Shown piece by piece: positions 31,616 through 41,677 of a DNA stretch of 44,336 bases. Numbering within the stretch: position 1 is the first letter of the stretch; each line of letters starts with the position of its first letter. Source of the stretch: Nitrosomonas oligotropha (GTDB lineage Bacteria > Pseudomonadota > Gammaproteobacteria > Burkholderiales > Nitrosomonadaceae); contig NZ_QRBZ01000006.1 of the NCBI RefSeq assembly GCF_009833085.1, positions 1 through 44,336 on the forward strand. The letters are read 5' to 3'. The notes under the pieces were generated by a model, which was given only the letters and a program-made list of their open reading frames with translations, was not told the origin of the DNA and searched no databases. The position numbers and the translations under genes are program-made.

Positions 31616-32431
31616 ATGAGTCGAGATTATAAGACCCGCAAACCCGCAAAATCCACGCCGGAGAAAGGCGGTTCCGCGTTTTTTGGCGGATTTGTCGGTT
31701 ACGCATTGGGTCTTGCGAGCGCAATTGGCATATGGCTATATCTTAACTATATACCCAGCCCGTTTTTACCGGCTGACAAAGTAACAAGTTCATCGGAAAA
31801 AAATCAAACGCAACCCGCTGCTGAAACCCTAAAAGCCGAGGAAAAACCGGCGCCGCCGGAACCTTTGGCTGTAGTGGAAGAAAAACCCCGCTTTGATTTT
31901 TACAAAATACTGCCGGGTATCGAAGAACCGGAGATTGACCAGGATTTCAAGCGCGCCGCCGGACAAACCGCACCACCGCCGGTAATCGCGAAAACACCGG
32001 AAAACAACAAACCGGCCGAAATCGTGCCGCAACCTGTTCCGCCCCGCCCATCGGTTACCTTCCCGGTCACTCCTCCTCCGCCGCAACAAATCGCTGCGGT
32101 ACCGCCACGCGCGCTCCCGATGGAACCGAAGCAACCGCCGCAACCGCAGCAACAGCCTGCGGTAACACCGCAAACCAAAGCGCCCGCAGCGGCGAAAGAG
32201 AAAATTTTCCTCCAGGCCGGATCGTTCAGAAAAAATGACGAAGCGGAAAATATGAAAGCGCGCCTCGCGATGCTGGGTGTATTCGCATCAGTGCAACCAA
32301 TCGATCTGGCGGAAAAAGGAACTTGGTACCGTGTCCGGATCGGACCGTTCAGCAGCAAAACGGATAGCGATCAAACCAGCGCATCACTCAGAGAAAATGG
32401 CATAGAAACGCAGTTTGTCAAATTACAATAA
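31616..32431 (+). CDS. SPOR-domain cell-division protein (FtsN-like)
   Basis: A 271-residue bitopic inner-membrane protein. A short basic cytoplasmic start (SRDYKTRKPAK) is followed by one membrane helix (about 25-45), a long Pro/Glu-rich periplasmic linker, and a C-terminal SPOR domain (about 195-271: IFLQAGSFRKNDEAENMKAR, WYRVRIGPF). SPOR domains bind denuded septal peptidoglycan. It matches the FtsN layout and the argS-SPOR-dsbA order seen in related bacteria, but FtsN is poorly conserved, so I leave the symbol open. It is 24 bases from argS. Confidence 0.88.
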   Translation: MSRDYKTRKPAKSTPEKGGSAFFGGFVGYALGLASAIGIWLYLNYIPSPFLPADKVTSSSEKNQTQPAAETLKAEEKPAPPEPLAVVEEKPRFDFYKILPGIEEPEIDQDFKRAAGQTAPPPVIAKTPENNKPAEIVPQPVPPRPSVTFPVTPPPPQQIAAVPPRALPMEPKQPPQPQQQPAVTPQTKAPAAAKEKIFLQAGSFRKNDEAENMKARLAMLGVFASVQPIDLAEKGTWYRVRIGPFSSKTDSDQTSASLRENGIETQFVKLQ

Positions 32432-32519
32432 CAGTGCATCGCCACGTTTTAGTTACACTTTTCCTCAGGTTATATCACCCGCCGCACCCCGTTAAATACT
32501 TTATTTAAGGAGTAATAGC

Positions 32520-33158
32520 ATGAATCGATATCAAGCCGTTGCAGTTTTCTTCTTAGTATTAAGTTTTGGTGTAATCAATCTGCCCGCGGCTTACGCCGAC
32601 ATCGTCGAAGGCAAGGACTATACCGTTCTGGCAAAACCGCAACCGACCGAAGACAGCAGTAAGATCGAAGTTCTGGAATTCTTCTGGTATGGCTGCCCGC
32701 ACTGTTACAGCCTGCATCCACAACTAAAAACCTGGCTCGCGAATATTCCCGCGGATGTCAATTTTCAATATGTGCCGGCAATTCTTCGCCCCACTTGGGT
32801 CCCGGCTGCAAAAATATTTTATGCCATCGAAGCGATGGGAATAGCTAGTACGCTGCACGACAAAGTGTACGATGCCATCCACCGCGACAAAATTGACTTG
32901 AATAACGAATCCGTCTTGTTCGATTGGATTGAAAAACAAGGCATCGACAGAAAGAAGTTTGAAAATACCTACCAATCCTTTGCCGTGCAGAATCAAGTAT
33001 CGAGATCGACACAAATGTCACGCCAGTATCAGCTCAATGGCGTTCCGACACTGATTATCAATGGCAAGTATCTTACCAGCGGAAGAATGGGCGGTTCGCC
33101 GCAAGATACCATCAAAACCTTGGAAGCATTGCTTGAGAAAGTACGCAAGGAAAAATAG
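32520..33158 (+). CDS. dsbA: Thiol:disulfide interchange protein DsbA
   Basis: A 212-residue periplasmic oxidoreductase that introduces disulfide bonds into exported proteins. The signal peptide is 1-26 (cut after AYA). The thioredoxin-fold active site is CPHC at 59-62 in FFWYGCPHCYSLHP, and the cis-Pro loop is GVPTLIING near 178. Reoxidation by DsbB is expected; dsbB is not in the window. An AAGGAG site precedes the ATG. A strong terminator lies 79 bases downstream. Confidence 0.95.
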   Translation: MNRYQAVAVFFLVLSFGVINLPAAYADIVEGKDYTVLAKPQPTEDSSKIEVLEFFWYGCPHCYSLHPQLKTWLANIPADVNFQYVPAILRPTWVPAAKIFYAIEAMGIASTLHDKVYDAIHRDKIDLNNESVLFDWIEKQGIDRKKFENTYQSFAVQNQVSRSTQMSRQYQLNGVPTLIINGKYLTSGRMGGSPQDTIKTLEALLEKVRKEK

Positions 33159-33236
33159 CGGCACGCCGATTTTATTGCTCCGGGTTTAACTTTTCATCCC
33201 CAGAAACCAGGTCGGCAACTTGTAAAACATACTCAA

Positions 33237-33268
33237 CACCTCGCCGCTTGCGGCGGGGTGCTTTATTT
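33237..33268 (+). terminator. Terminator after dsbA
   Basis: CACCTCGCCGC pairs with GCGGCGGGGTG (one G:T pair), followed by CTTTATTT. A GC-rich stem with a tight loop. Confidence 0.75.
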
Positions 33269-33557
33269 CCCTTCTCCCAAAACCGGCCGCAATCCACAAA
33301 ATACCAGTAAGATATTGTATTATAATATATATCACCTGAAAATTTACTGTATATCGCGGCAGAATCTCAGCAAAATCATTTCAAGAAAAACGGCATTCTC
33401 TTTAACCCTGTTATCAACTAACCTTTAATTGTGCCGCTAATAAAAAACATTATATATATTGGTATTAGATTTTGATTTTCAGCAGGAAAAATCTAAAACC
33501 GATAGCAAAATCTTTTTATGCCAATCCAATGGCAATTTTTCTTGAAAGAAATTTAAA
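33269..33557. other. AT-rich gap before the HDOD gene
   Basis: About 290 bases with runs such as TATTATAATATATAT at 33318-33332, which contain several -10-like hexamers. A promoter for the HDOD gene is likely here, but no single -35/-10 pair stands out. No gene or repeat seen. Confidence 0.4.
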
Positions 33558-35174
33558 ATGGGATTTATGCAATTACCCTATACTTCGGAAGATCCATCCG
33601 GCTTCCCGGAAGCTGCAACAGAAAAAAATACCCGCACCAAAACCATCAAAGAGCGCCTGCTCGAAGCAGCCACTCACGATCCCGATCTTCCAGCACTGGG
33701 CAATTCCATTGCACGCATCATCCAGTTATCCTCGTCCGACGATCAATCCATTCAGCAATTGGCCTACTTCGTGTTAGCGGATGTTTCATTAACACAAAAA
33801 ATTCTGCGCTTATCCAACTCCGTCGCTTATAGAACCGGATCGAACAAAGTCAATACCAATATCACCAAGGCCATATTTCTGCTGGGTTTTAACTCAGTCA
33901 AGACATGCGCGCTGGCCATGCTTCTGGTGGATGGCATGTCCGGCAAACGTGCGGAGCTGGTTCGCACCGAATTAGTACACGCACTGGCAGCCAGCATGAT
34001 CAGCCGCGAGCTCGTTAAAGCCAGCCATTTTATCGATGCGGAAGAGACAGCGATCACCGCTTTGTTCAAAAACCTTGGCCGTTTATTGCTTGCTGCCTAT
34101 GATCATGACTTGTATCAGGAAATGATGGCGCTCATGGCGCAAGGCACCCACACGCCGGTACAAGCATCCATGCAGGTTTTGGGTTTCAATCTTGATACCC
34201 TGACAGAAACTATCCTGGAAAAATGGTGCATTCCCAGCACGATCATTCAAGGACTTAGAAGCAGACCATTCGGCAATCTCGGTGTTGCCCGAAGCAAACA
34301 GGAATGGATGCAACAAGTTGCTGAATTCAGTGAAAAGGTCGCGCCGCTGGTGGTAGAAACCGGCAACCCGGAAGATCCGGAACTGAGAAACAAACTGCTG
34401 ACACGCTTCGGAAAAGCGCTTAACCTGGATAAATCCAAATTGGATCAGCTGATACTGGATGCGAAGATAGAAACACGTGCTTTGCTGATCAATGCAAACC
34501 TGCTCGATGCGGATCGAAGCAAAACAGTATGCACAGAAATAGCGCGTGTCGAATTCAATATGCCTGTTGACGAAGACTTATTGAGCGAATTGATCATCGG
34601 TCAAGATGGAGCGGAAAATACGCAAATTATCCAGCGTTATCCCAGCGGCAAGCCCTATAATGCATCGGCGTTATTATTGACCGGTGTGCAGGATGTCAGT
34701 GAAATCATGGCGCCGGGCAATTATAAATTGGACAGTTTGATCATGCTGGTTCTGGAAACTTATTATAATAGCCTGGGCTTTCGTTTCATCACACTCTGTC
34801 TTAGGGATCCTAAAATGAATCAATATCGCGCCCGGAGTTCTCTCGGAGAAAACAACATCAGCTACCAGAAAACTTTTAGCTTTCCGATGCCATTCTCCGC
34901 CGATGTGTTTCATTTAGCGTTGAAAAGAAATGCCGATCTATTGATTTCAGACGCCAGCACAGCCAAAATTCATACATTGATTCCACAATGGCATAGAGAT
35001 CTATTTCCCGATGTGCGCAGCTTCATGGTGCTTCCATTGGTCGCAAACAATAAACCCATCGGCTTATTCTATGCAAACCGTGAAGCGGAAGCGGCGGAAG
35101 GAATCACTGCGGACGAAATCCGTCTGATCAAGACATTAAAAGGTCAAGCATTGACAGCCTTTAATTCAAGATAA
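33558..35174 (+). CDS. HDOD-domain signalling protein with C-terminal GAF-like domain
   Basis: A 538-residue cytoplasmic protein. Residues about 40-235 form an HDOD domain: LPALGNSIARIIQLSSSDDQ, LSLTQKILRLSNS-like (here VSLTQKILRLSNSV), and FLLGFNSVKTCALAMLL. HDOD is an HD-like fold without the phosphodiesterase residues. The C-terminal 170 residues resemble a GAF sensor (LVLPL-type core, FMVLPLVANNKPIGLFYANR). Such proteins regulate motility, stress or second-messenger signalling; the target is unknown. It stands alone between dsbA and gmk, 30 bases before gmk. Confidence 0.85.
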   Translation: MGFMQLPYTSEDPSGFPEAATEKNTRTKTIKERLLEAATHDPDLPALGNSIARIIQLSSSDDQSIQQLAYFVLADVSLTQKILRLSNSVAYRTGSNKVNTNITKAIFLLGFNSVKTCALAMLLVDGMSGKRAELVRTELVHALAASMISRELVKASHFIDAEETAITALFKNLGRLLLAAYDHDLYQEMMALMAQGTHTPVQASMQVLGFNLDTLTETILEKWCIPSTIIQGLRSRPFGNLGVARSKQEWMQQVAEFSEKVAPLVVETGNPEDPELRNKLLTRFGKALNLDKSKLDQLILDAKIETRALLINANLLDADRSKTVCTEIARVEFNMPVDEDLLSELIIGQDGAENTQIIQRYPSGKPYNASALLLTGVQDVSEIMAPGNYKLDSLIMLVLETYYNSLGFRFITLCLRDPKMNQYRARSSLGENNISYQKTFSFPMPFSADVFHLALKRNADLLISDASTAKIHTLIPQWHRDLFPDVRSFMVLPLVANNKPIGLFYANREAEAAEGITADEIRLIKTLKGQALTAFNSR

Positions 35175-35204
35175 AATAACGACTGCATACATGACAGGCA
35201 AAAA

Positions 35205-35822
35205 ATGACGCAATTGACAGGTTACTTGTTTATCATCAGCGCACCGTCCGGAGCCGGTAAAACCAGTTTGGTCAAATCGTTGCTACGCTCGGACTTAAGC
35301 CTCAGTCTATCGATTTCGCACACGACACGTCCGCCACGCACCGGAGAAGTCGATGGCTGTGATTACCATTTTGTAACTAAAGAAACATTCCAGCACATGC
35401 TACTGAATGGCGAATTTGTCGAAAGCGCGGAAGTTTATGGCAATCTTTACGGCACCTCGCAGCAATGGATCAATCAGGCGACCGCATCGGGACAGGATAT
35501 TCTGTTGGAAATCGATTGCCAGGGCGCAAAACAGATACAGCAAATTTTCCCTCAAGCTGTCAGTATTTTTATTCTCCCGCCTTCCGCTGATGCTTTGGCG
35601 GCGCGCTTAAAAACGCGTGCGCAGGATGATCCCGAGGTTATCCGGAAGAGACTGTCCGCGGCACGGGAAGAAGTCAGTCATATTGCAGAATTCGATTATA
35701 TTGTTATCAACAACCAGCTTGATGAAGCACTGAACGATCTGATTTGTATCATTAAAGCGGAACACTTAAAAAAAGAACGGCAAATAATAAAACATCGTGC
35801 ACTCATCACCGGATTGTCATAA
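35205..35822 (+). CDS. gmk: Guanylate kinase
   Basis: A 205-residue enzyme that converts GMP to GDP with ATP. P-loop APSGAGKT is at 13-20; the GMP-binding segment is SHTTRPPRTGEVDGCDYHF; ILLEIDCQGAKQI is the Walker B region; and the lid contains RLKTRAQDD. Normal length. It begins the gmk-rpoZ-spoT run found across beta- and gammaproteobacteria, which links guanine nucleotide supply to the stringent response. Confidence 0.97.
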   Translation: MTQLTGYLFIISAPSGAGKTSLVKSLLRSDLSLSLSISHTTRPPRTGEVDGCDYHFVTKETFQHMLLNGEFVESAEVYGNLYGTSQQWINQATASGQDILLEIDCQGAKQIQQIFPQAVSIFILPPSADALAARLKTRAQDDPEVIRKRLSAAREEVSHIAEFDYIVINNQLDEALNDLICIIKAEHLKKERQIIKHRALITGLS

Positions 35823-35904
35823 TTCATTTCCAGCCAGATAGTGGCATCATTTTTTATCTTTTTATTGTAAAATCCATCCATAACCCACAATAGGAACACA
35901 TACG

Positions 35905-36111
35905 ATGGCACGAATTACCGTTGACGATTGTTTAAAGAGAATACCTAACCGGTTTGACATGACTTTGGCTGCAACCGCACGCGCCAGACAACTGGCTATC
36001 GGATCCGCTCCATTGGTGGAGCCTGGACGCGATAAATCAACCGTCATCGCGTTGCGCGAAATCTCGCAAGGCAAAATAGGGTTGGATATACTGAATCCCA
36101 GAAACATGTAA
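35905..36111 (+). CDS. rpoZ: RNA polymerase omega subunit
   Basis: A 68-residue omega subunit: [20 protein letters not shown] and ARARQLAIG are the conserved core, and [16 protein letters not shown] follows. It helps assemble beta-prime in RNA polymerase and, in proteobacteria, forms part of a ppGpp-binding site. It lies 82 bases after gmk and 167 before spoT. Confidence 0.96.
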   Translation: MARITVDDCLKRIPNRFDMTLAATARARQLAIGSAPLVEPGRDKSTVIALREISQGKIGLDILNPRNM

Positions 36112-36278
36112 TACAGCCTTTACACTAAGACTGTATTAAATTGCCATCTCTTTACCGCCCGGGATGCATATCAATGCCTCGATTGCGGATACTCCTGTAA
36201 CCGGTTGCCAATCCAAGTTAAAACTCAAACGATGAGTTGGCATGATTTGGCTGGCATATATGGGATTTATAAAACTCT

Positions 36279-38384
36279 ATGCCAGAAACAGAACTGCTCT
36301 TCACAGAAACATCGCAATATCTCAAGCCGGAGGATATTACTCAACTTAGAAACGCCTATTCTTTCGGCCAAGGAGCGCATTCCGGCCAATTCCGCAAGTC
36401 CGGCGAGCCTTATATCTCCCATCCGGTCGCGGTCGCGAGAATCCTGAGCAAGCTTCATCTTGACGCGCCCACGCTGACAGCCGCTTTATTGCACGATGTA
36501 GTGGAAGATACCAATATTTCCAAAGCCGAAATCAGCGAAAGATTTGGCGAACCCGTCGCAGAATTGGTCGACGGTGTTTCCAAACTGACCAAAATCGAAT
36601 TCCAGACGCAAGAAGAAGCGCAAGCCGAGAATTTCCGCAAGATGCTGCTGGCCATGGCGCGCGATGTACGGGTCATACTCATCAAGCTGGCGGACCGATT
36701 GCATAATATGCAAACACTTGATGTCATGCTGCCGGCAAAACAACGCCGCATTGCCCGCGAAACCCTGGAAATTTATGCTCCGATCGCGCATCGGCTGGGA
36801 CTGAATAATATTTATCAGGAACTGCAAGAACTGGGTTTCCGCCATTCTTACCCGCTGCGCTACCGGGTGCTGTTAAAAGCAACCAAAGCAGCGCGCGGCA
36901 ACCGGCGTGAAGTCGTGGGTAAGATTCTCGACGCGATCAATCTGAAATTAAAAGAAGCAGGGCTGGATGCCGATGTGACCGGCCGGGAAAAGCATTTGTA
37001 CAGTATTTACATGAAGATGGTGGAGAAACGTCTATCATTTTCCGAAGTGCTGGATATTTACGGATTCCGTGTGATCGTCAAGGATATCCCGTCCTGTTAC
37101 GTGGCATTAGGGATGCTGCACAGCTTATACAAGCCCATCCCCGGTAAGTTCAAGGACTATATTGCCATCCCCAAAGCCAATGGCTATCAATCGCTGCACA
37201 GCACATTACTGGGCCCGTTCGGCATACCGATTGAAATACAAATCCGCACCGCCAGTATGCACCGGATTGCCGAAAACGGCGTCGCTTCGCATTGGCTCTA
37301 TAAAAGTTCGGATGGCGATTTCAATGATCTGCGGTTAAAAACCAGTCAGTGGTTGCAGAGTCTGCTGGAAACGCTCAGCGATTCAACGGATTCCATGGAA
37401 TTCCTGGAGCATCTCAAAATTGATCTATTTCCAGGCGACGTTTTCGTTTTCACCCCGCAAGGAAAAATTCTTTCCCTGCCAAGAGGTTCGACTGCCGTCG
37501 ATTTTGCTTATGCCGTGCATTCCGATGTCGGCAATTGTTGCGTTGCGGTAAAAATTAACAGTGAAAATGCGCCTTTGCGCACCAAGCTAAAAAGCGGTGA
37601 CCGGGTTGAAATCGTCACCGCCCCATACGCCAAACCCAATCCCGCTTGGCTCAGTTATGTCGCAACCGGCAGAGCGCGCTCGCATATTCGTCATTTCCTC
37701 AAAACCATCCAATATGACGAATCGGTCAAACTAGGCGAACGCATGTTAAATCAGGCACTGCTATCCTTTAACATGAATCCGGATGCGATCACCGAAGCGC
37801 AATGGGAAAAATTAGTACGCGACAGTGGCGTCAAATCCAAAGAGGAATTGCTGGCCGAAATGGCGCTGGGTAAACAACTCCCGGCCGTCGTGGCGAAACG
37901 CCTGGCCTCTCCCGCGGAGTCCATCTCACCTGCACAGAAAGCTGGCCCGATCACGATATTGGGAACCGAGGGAATTACCGTTCAGTTCGCCAAATGTTGC
38001 CGCCCTATTCCCGGAGACGCCATTATCGGCGTGATCAAAAAGGATTCCGGATTGATCATCCATACACATGATTGCGCTAATGTCACGAGCACTCAGAAGA
38101 ATCCGGAGAATTATTTGGATGTCGCTTGGGGTAAAGACATCGCGCGAACCTTCGAGGCCGCCATCAAGGTCACGACAGCGAATAAACAAGGCGTGCTGGC
38201 ACGGATTGCCGCTGAAATTGCCAAAGCCGAATCGAATATTGACGATATCGCCATGGAAAGCGAAGACGACTTCATGCACATGCGCTTTATTCTGCAAGTC
38301 AACAACAGGCATCACCTCGCCCGGGTTATGCGCAGTTTGAGACACCTGCGGGAAGTCGCGAAAATCAGCCGCACGAAAGGTTGA
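36279..38384 (+). CDS. spoT: Bifunctional (p)ppGpp synthetase/hydrolase SpoT
   Basis: A 701-residue RSH enzyme controlling the stringent response. The hydrolase HD domain is intact (His48 in SHPVAVA, His72-Asp73 in LHDVVEDT, and LADRLHNMQT), so it can degrade ppGpp. The synthetase domain has YGFRVIVKD and IPKANGYQSLHS. A TGS domain (about 385-450, FVFTPQGKILSLPRGSTAVD) and a C-terminal ACT domain (about 625-700) complete the family layout. The intact HD points to SpoT/Rel rather than monofunctional RelA. Its position after rpoZ fits spoT. Confidence 0.96.
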   Translation: MPETELLFTETSQYLKPEDITQLRNAYSFGQGAHSGQFRKSGEPYISHPVAVARILSKLHLDAPTLTAALLHDVVEDTNISKAEISERFGEPVAELVDGVSKLTKIEFQTQEEAQAENFRKMLLAMARDVRVILIKLADRLHNMQTLDVMLPAKQRRIARETLEIYAPIAHRLGLNNIYQELQELGFRHSYPLRYRVLLKATKAARGNRREVVGKILDAINLKLKEAGLDADVTGREKHLYSIYMKMVEKRLSFSEVLDIYGFRVIVKDIPSCYVALGMLHSLYKPIPGKFKDYIAIPKANGYQSLHSTLLGPFGIPIEIQIRTASMHRIAENGVASHWLYKSSDGDFNDLRLKTSQWLQSLLETLSDSTDSMEFLEHLKIDLFPGDVFVFTPQGKILSLPRGSTAVDFAYAVHSDVGNCCVAVKINSENAPLRTKLKSGDRVEIVTAPYAKPNPAWLSYVATGRARSHIRHFLKTIQYDESVKLGERMLNQALLSFNMNPDAITEAQWEKLVRDSGVKSKEELLAEMALGKQLPAVVAKRLASPAESISPAQKAGPITILGTEGITVQFAKCCRPIPGDAIIGVIKKDSGLIIHTHDCANVTSTQKNPENYLDVAWGKDIARTFEAAIKVTTANKQGVLARIAAEIAKAESNIDDIAMESEDDFMHMRFILQVNNRHHLARVMRSLRHLREVAKISRTKG

Positions 38385-38443
38385 TATTGTTTACACAGTA
38401 GCAATACTACCCGCTTGAATTCACGCCGCACTCGCAAATCCTG

Positions 38444-39286
38444 CTAATAACGGCTCAGTATAATCTCCAGCACGAATTTGCTGCCAATATAGGCAAGTAA
38501 TAAGGTGATAAATCCCGCCAGCGTCCAGCGAATCGCAATTCGCCCCCGCCAGCCGTAGAACTGCCTTCCGGTAAGCAACGCGGCGAACACTCCCCAGGAA
38601 ATAAAACCGAACAATGTCTTATGTGAGAAAGTCAAAGGCTGGCCAAACACTTCTTTGGAGAACACCACGCCGCTTAGAAGCGTCAGCGTCAATAAAATAA
38701 AACCAACCCAGATAATGTGAAACAACAATTTTTCCATCGCCAGCAGCGGCGGCAAATTCGTCAGCACCGAACGCGCGGCCGGATGATGCAATTGGCGTTC
38801 CACCACGGTCATCAGCAAGGCATGCAGTGCTGCGATGGTCAGCAGGCTGTAAGCCATCATGGCGACCAGCAAATGCGCTTTGAATGCCGGCAATTCGGTA
38901 TTCTCGAGTGTCCGCAACGATGGAAAAAACAGCGGCAATAAAACCGCAACAGCGGAAGCTGCGGCAACGGGCGCAACCAGCGTTTGCAATCCTTGCAGTC
39001 GTTGAAAAAATCCCGAGAACCAGTAAATAAAGGCAGTCAGCCAAACAATCACTGAAATTGCATTGCTTAACCCGAAACTCAATCCCGCGCCGGCAAACAT
39101 CGACTGATAAAGTGTGATGGCATGCAATGACAAAGGGATAAGCATGGCATAATGCATCCAGGTGACCGATACGGGCGCACGGTCATTTGCGGGCAATGAA
39201 GATTGCCCCCAGGTCGTGCGCCAAAAATACCAACCGATCAGTATATAAAGCAAAAAAGCTGCAGGATAAGTTAAAATGCTGGTCAT
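38444..39286 (-). CDS. Cytochrome c assembly-type membrane protein (YpjD/CcsA-like)
   Basis: A 280-residue polytopic inner-membrane protein with about eight hydrophobic segments and the LFGFISWGVFAALL/GRQFYGWRGR region typical of the CcsA/CcmC/YpjD superfamily (haem handling in cytochrome c maturation). In many beta- and gammaproteobacteria a ypjD gene stands divergent from ffh, as here; its role there is not well defined. The frame is open from a GTG at 39337, but the ATG at 39286 starts just before the first membrane segment and is preferred. Confidence 0.85.
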   Translation of the reverse strand: MTSILTYPAAFLLYILIGWYFWRTTWGQSSLPANDRAPVSVTWMHYAMLIPLSLHAITLYQSMFAGAGLSFGLSNAISVIVWLTAFIYWFSGFFQRLQGLQTLVAPVAAASAVAVLLPLFFPSLRTLENTELPAFKAHLLVAMMAYSLLTIAALHALLMTVVERQLHHPAARSVLTNLPPLLAMEKLLFHIIWVGFILLTLTLLSGVVFSKEVFGQPLTFSHKTLFGFISWGVFAALLTGRQFYGWRGRIAIRWTLAGFITLLLAYIGSKFVLEIILSRY

Positions 39287-39426
39287 TGAGGGTATCAGTT
39301 TTAAAATGCAGAAATAACTGTTAAGTCTACATGGCACGTTAACAAATTCAAAGTACTCACCCGGAATTTGTTAATCCCGGATACGCCCATAGTTCTAAAT
39401 TCATCTTATTTTATGAGGTCTACAGT

Positions 39427-40776
39427 ATGTTTGATAACCTGACAAGCCGGCTCAGTGGCGTCATTAAAACATTGCGCGGAGAAGCAAGGCTTACGGAAAG
39501 CAATATCCAGGATGCTTTGCGCGAGATTCGCCTGGCGCTGCTGGAAGCCGATGTCGCTTTACCGGTCGTCAAAGATTTCATTGCCAGCATTAAAGAAAAA
39601 GCCGTCGGCCAAGCCGTCATGAGCAGCCTCACCCCCGGTCAAGCCTTAGTCGGCGTAGTGTATCAGGAATTAATCGCCATTATGGGGGGAGAAAAAACCG
39701 ATATTAATCTTGCAACTGTTCCCCCGGCCGTCATTCTCATGGCGGGATTGCAGGGCGCCGGTAAAACCACGAGCAGCGGCAAGCTGGCCAAGTGGATCAT
39801 GGAGAACAAGAAAAAGAAGGTACTGTTAGTGTCTTGTGACATCTACCGCCCGGCCGCGATTCACCAGCTGGAACTGCTGGCCCAGCAAACCGGCGCCGAT
39901 TTCTTCCCGGTTAAAGATGGACAGAAACCCGGCGAGATCGGTGCAGCCGCATTGGATTTTGCGCGCCGGCATCACCATGAAGTCATGATCGTCGACACGG
40001 CCGGCCGGCTAGGTATCGACGAAGCCATGATGCAGGAAATCAGCGAGCTGGAAGCATTGCTGAAACCGATCGAAACCTTGTTTGTCGTGGATGCAATGCA
40101 GGGGCAGGATGCGGTTAACACCGCCAAGGCATTCTCTGATGCGCTACCGTTAACCGGCGTCATTCTCACCAAACTCGATGGTGACGCACGCGGCGGCGCG
40201 GCCTTATCGGTCAAGCACATCACCGGCAAACCGATTAAATTCGCCGGTGTCGCGGAAAAATTAACCGGACTTGAAATCTTCCATCCGGACCGGATGGCGT
40301 CGCGTATTCTCGGCATGGGTGACGTGCTGGGGTTGATTGAAGAAGCGCAGCGCAATGCCGATCAGGAAGAAGCCGAAAAACTGATGAAGAAAATGAAATC
40401 AGGCAAGTCGTTCGACTTGAATGATTTCAAAGCGCAATTTCAGCAAATGCATAAGATGGGCGGTATGAGCGCGTTGATGGATAAACTGCCGGCGCAATTC
40501 AGCCAGGCCGCGCAAAACGTTAAAGTGGATGACAAAATCATTCACCGCACAGTGGGCATTATCAATTCCATGACTCAGCAGGAACGAAAAAAACCGGAAA
40601 TTCTCAAAGCTTCGCGCAAGCGCCGCATCGCGGCGGGTGCGGGTGTTACCGTGCAAGAGGTCAATCGCCTGCTAGCGCAATTCGAGCAAGCCCAGAAAAT
40701 GATGAAGATGATGAATAAAGGCGGGATCTCTAAAATGATGCGCGGGCTCAAAGGTATGATGCCGCGCATGCATTAA
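39427..40776 (+). CDS. ffh: Signal recognition particle GTPase Ffh
   Basis: A 449-residue SRP54 protein that, with 4.5S RNA, delivers nascent membrane proteins to FtsY. The N domain helix bundle (1-95) is followed by the G domain with P-loop GLQGAGKT (107-114), VDTAGRLG and TKLDGDARGGAALS. The methionine-rich M domain closes the protein (KMMKMMNKGGISKMMRGLKGMMPRM). It is complete and normal in length. An ATGAGG stretch precedes the start. It is divergent from the ypjD-like gene. Confidence 0.97.
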   Translation: MFDNLTSRLSGVIKTLRGEARLTESNIQDALREIRLALLEADVALPVVKDFIASIKEKAVGQAVMSSLTPGQALVGVVYQELIAIMGGEKTDINLATVPPAVILMAGLQGAGKTTSSGKLAKWIMENKKKKVLLVSCDIYRPAAIHQLELLAQQTGADFFPVKDGQKPGEIGAAALDFARRHHHEVMIVDTAGRLGIDEAMMQEISELEALLKPIETLFVVDAMQGQDAVNTAKAFSDALPLTGVILTKLDGDARGGAALSVKHITGKPIKFAGVAEKLTGLEIFHPDRMASRILGMGDVLGLIEEAQRNADQEEAEKLMKKMKSGKSFDLNDFKAQFQQMHKMGGMSALMDKLPAQFSQAAQNVKVDDKIIHRTVGIINSMTQQERKKPEILKASRKRRIAAGAGVTVQEVNRLLAQFEQAQKMMKMMNKGGISKMMRGLKGMMPRMH

Positions 40777-40787
40777 GGAAACGCTGA

Positions 40788-41231
40788 TTAATCGGCAGCG
40801 GGCGCCCGTTCCAGCCCGGTGACTTGGGCGCCTGCCGTTATCTTTCTTGCCGCGAACCATCCTTTATTCATTTCCAGCGCATATTTCGCCACTCCCGCCG
40901 CATCATGCGATGTCAGCGTCTCCGGCTGCATTTCGGCAATATTCAGAATGACACCGCGCACATCGATAAAAGCAACGCTCAACGGAATATAAGTATTTTT
41001 CATCCACATGCTGTAATAGCCGCTGCTCGGAAAAACAAACAGCATACCGGTGTTTTCTTCCAGCGATTCGCGGTACATCAAGCCTTGCGAGCGCGATAGC
41101 TGGGTATGCGCCACTTCCGCAGCAATTTCATAGCCGGATATTGTCAATGGAATAACGTTGACTTCAGCGCAATAAGCACTGACAGGCAGCCATCCCAACA
41201 CAGTCAGTTGTATTGCAAACCAGCGCATCAA
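40788..41231 (-). CDS. DUF192 family secreted protein
   Basis: A 147-residue protein with a signal peptide (about 1-22, cut after YCA) and a DUF192 domain: [39 protein letters not shown] and a C-terminal barrel. The family is widespread and of unknown function. The start overlaps the dut stop by four bases, making it the last gene of the coaBC-dut-DUF192 operon. It converges on ffh, with only 11 bases between the stops. Confidence 0.9.
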   Translation of the reverse strand: MMRWFAIQLTVLGWLPVSAYCAEVNVIPLTISGYEIAAEVAHTQLSRSQGLMYRESLEENTGMLFVFPSSGYYSMWMKNTYIPLSVAFIDVRGVILNIAEMQPETLTSHDAAGVAKYALEMNKGWFAARKITAGAQVTGLERAPAAD

Positions 41232-41677
41232 TGCTTGCCGGTGCTGCCGAACCCATCCTCGCCGCGGTGACTTTGATCGAAACTGTCCACCCGGTTGAAT
41301 TCAACCTGAATCACGGGAACGATCACAAGCTGCGCGATGCGTTCCAGCGGATTCAGCTGGAATGAGGTCTGTCCCCGGTTCCAGCACGAGACCAGAATCT
41401 GTCCTTGATAATCCGAATCAATCAGTCCGACCAGATTACCCAGGACAATGCCATGTTTATGACCGAGTCCTGAGCGCGGCAATACCAACGCCGCCAGCCC
41501 GGTATCGGCCAGATGGATCGCAATGCCGGTTGGGATCAAGCTGGTTTCTCCCGGATTGATCGTCATCGGTTGCTCAATACAGGCGCGCAAATCCAATCCG
41601 GCTGAACCTGGCGTAGCATAGGCCGGAAGCTGTTCGTGCAAACGCGCGTCCAGAATTTTAATATCGATTTTTTTCAT
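41228..41677 (-). CDS. dut: dUTP diphosphatase
   Basis: A 149-residue trimeric dUTPase that hydrolyses dUTP to dUMP and keeps uracil out of DNA. The five family motifs are present: [19 protein letters not shown] with the catalytic Ser, [13 protein letters not shown] (catalytic Asp), [10 protein letters not shown], and the C-terminal [10 protein letters not shown] arm. It overlaps coaBC by four bases at its start and the DUF192 gene by four at its end; coaBC-dut is a standard proteobacterial order. Confidence 0.97.
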   Translation of the reverse strand: MKKIDIKILDARLHEQLPAYATPGSAGLDLRACIEQPMTINPGETSLIPTGIAIHLADTGLAALVLPRSGLGHKHGIVLGNLVGLIDSDYQGQILVSCWNRGQTSFQLNPLERIAQLVIVPVIQVEFNRVDSFDQSHRGEDGFGSTGKH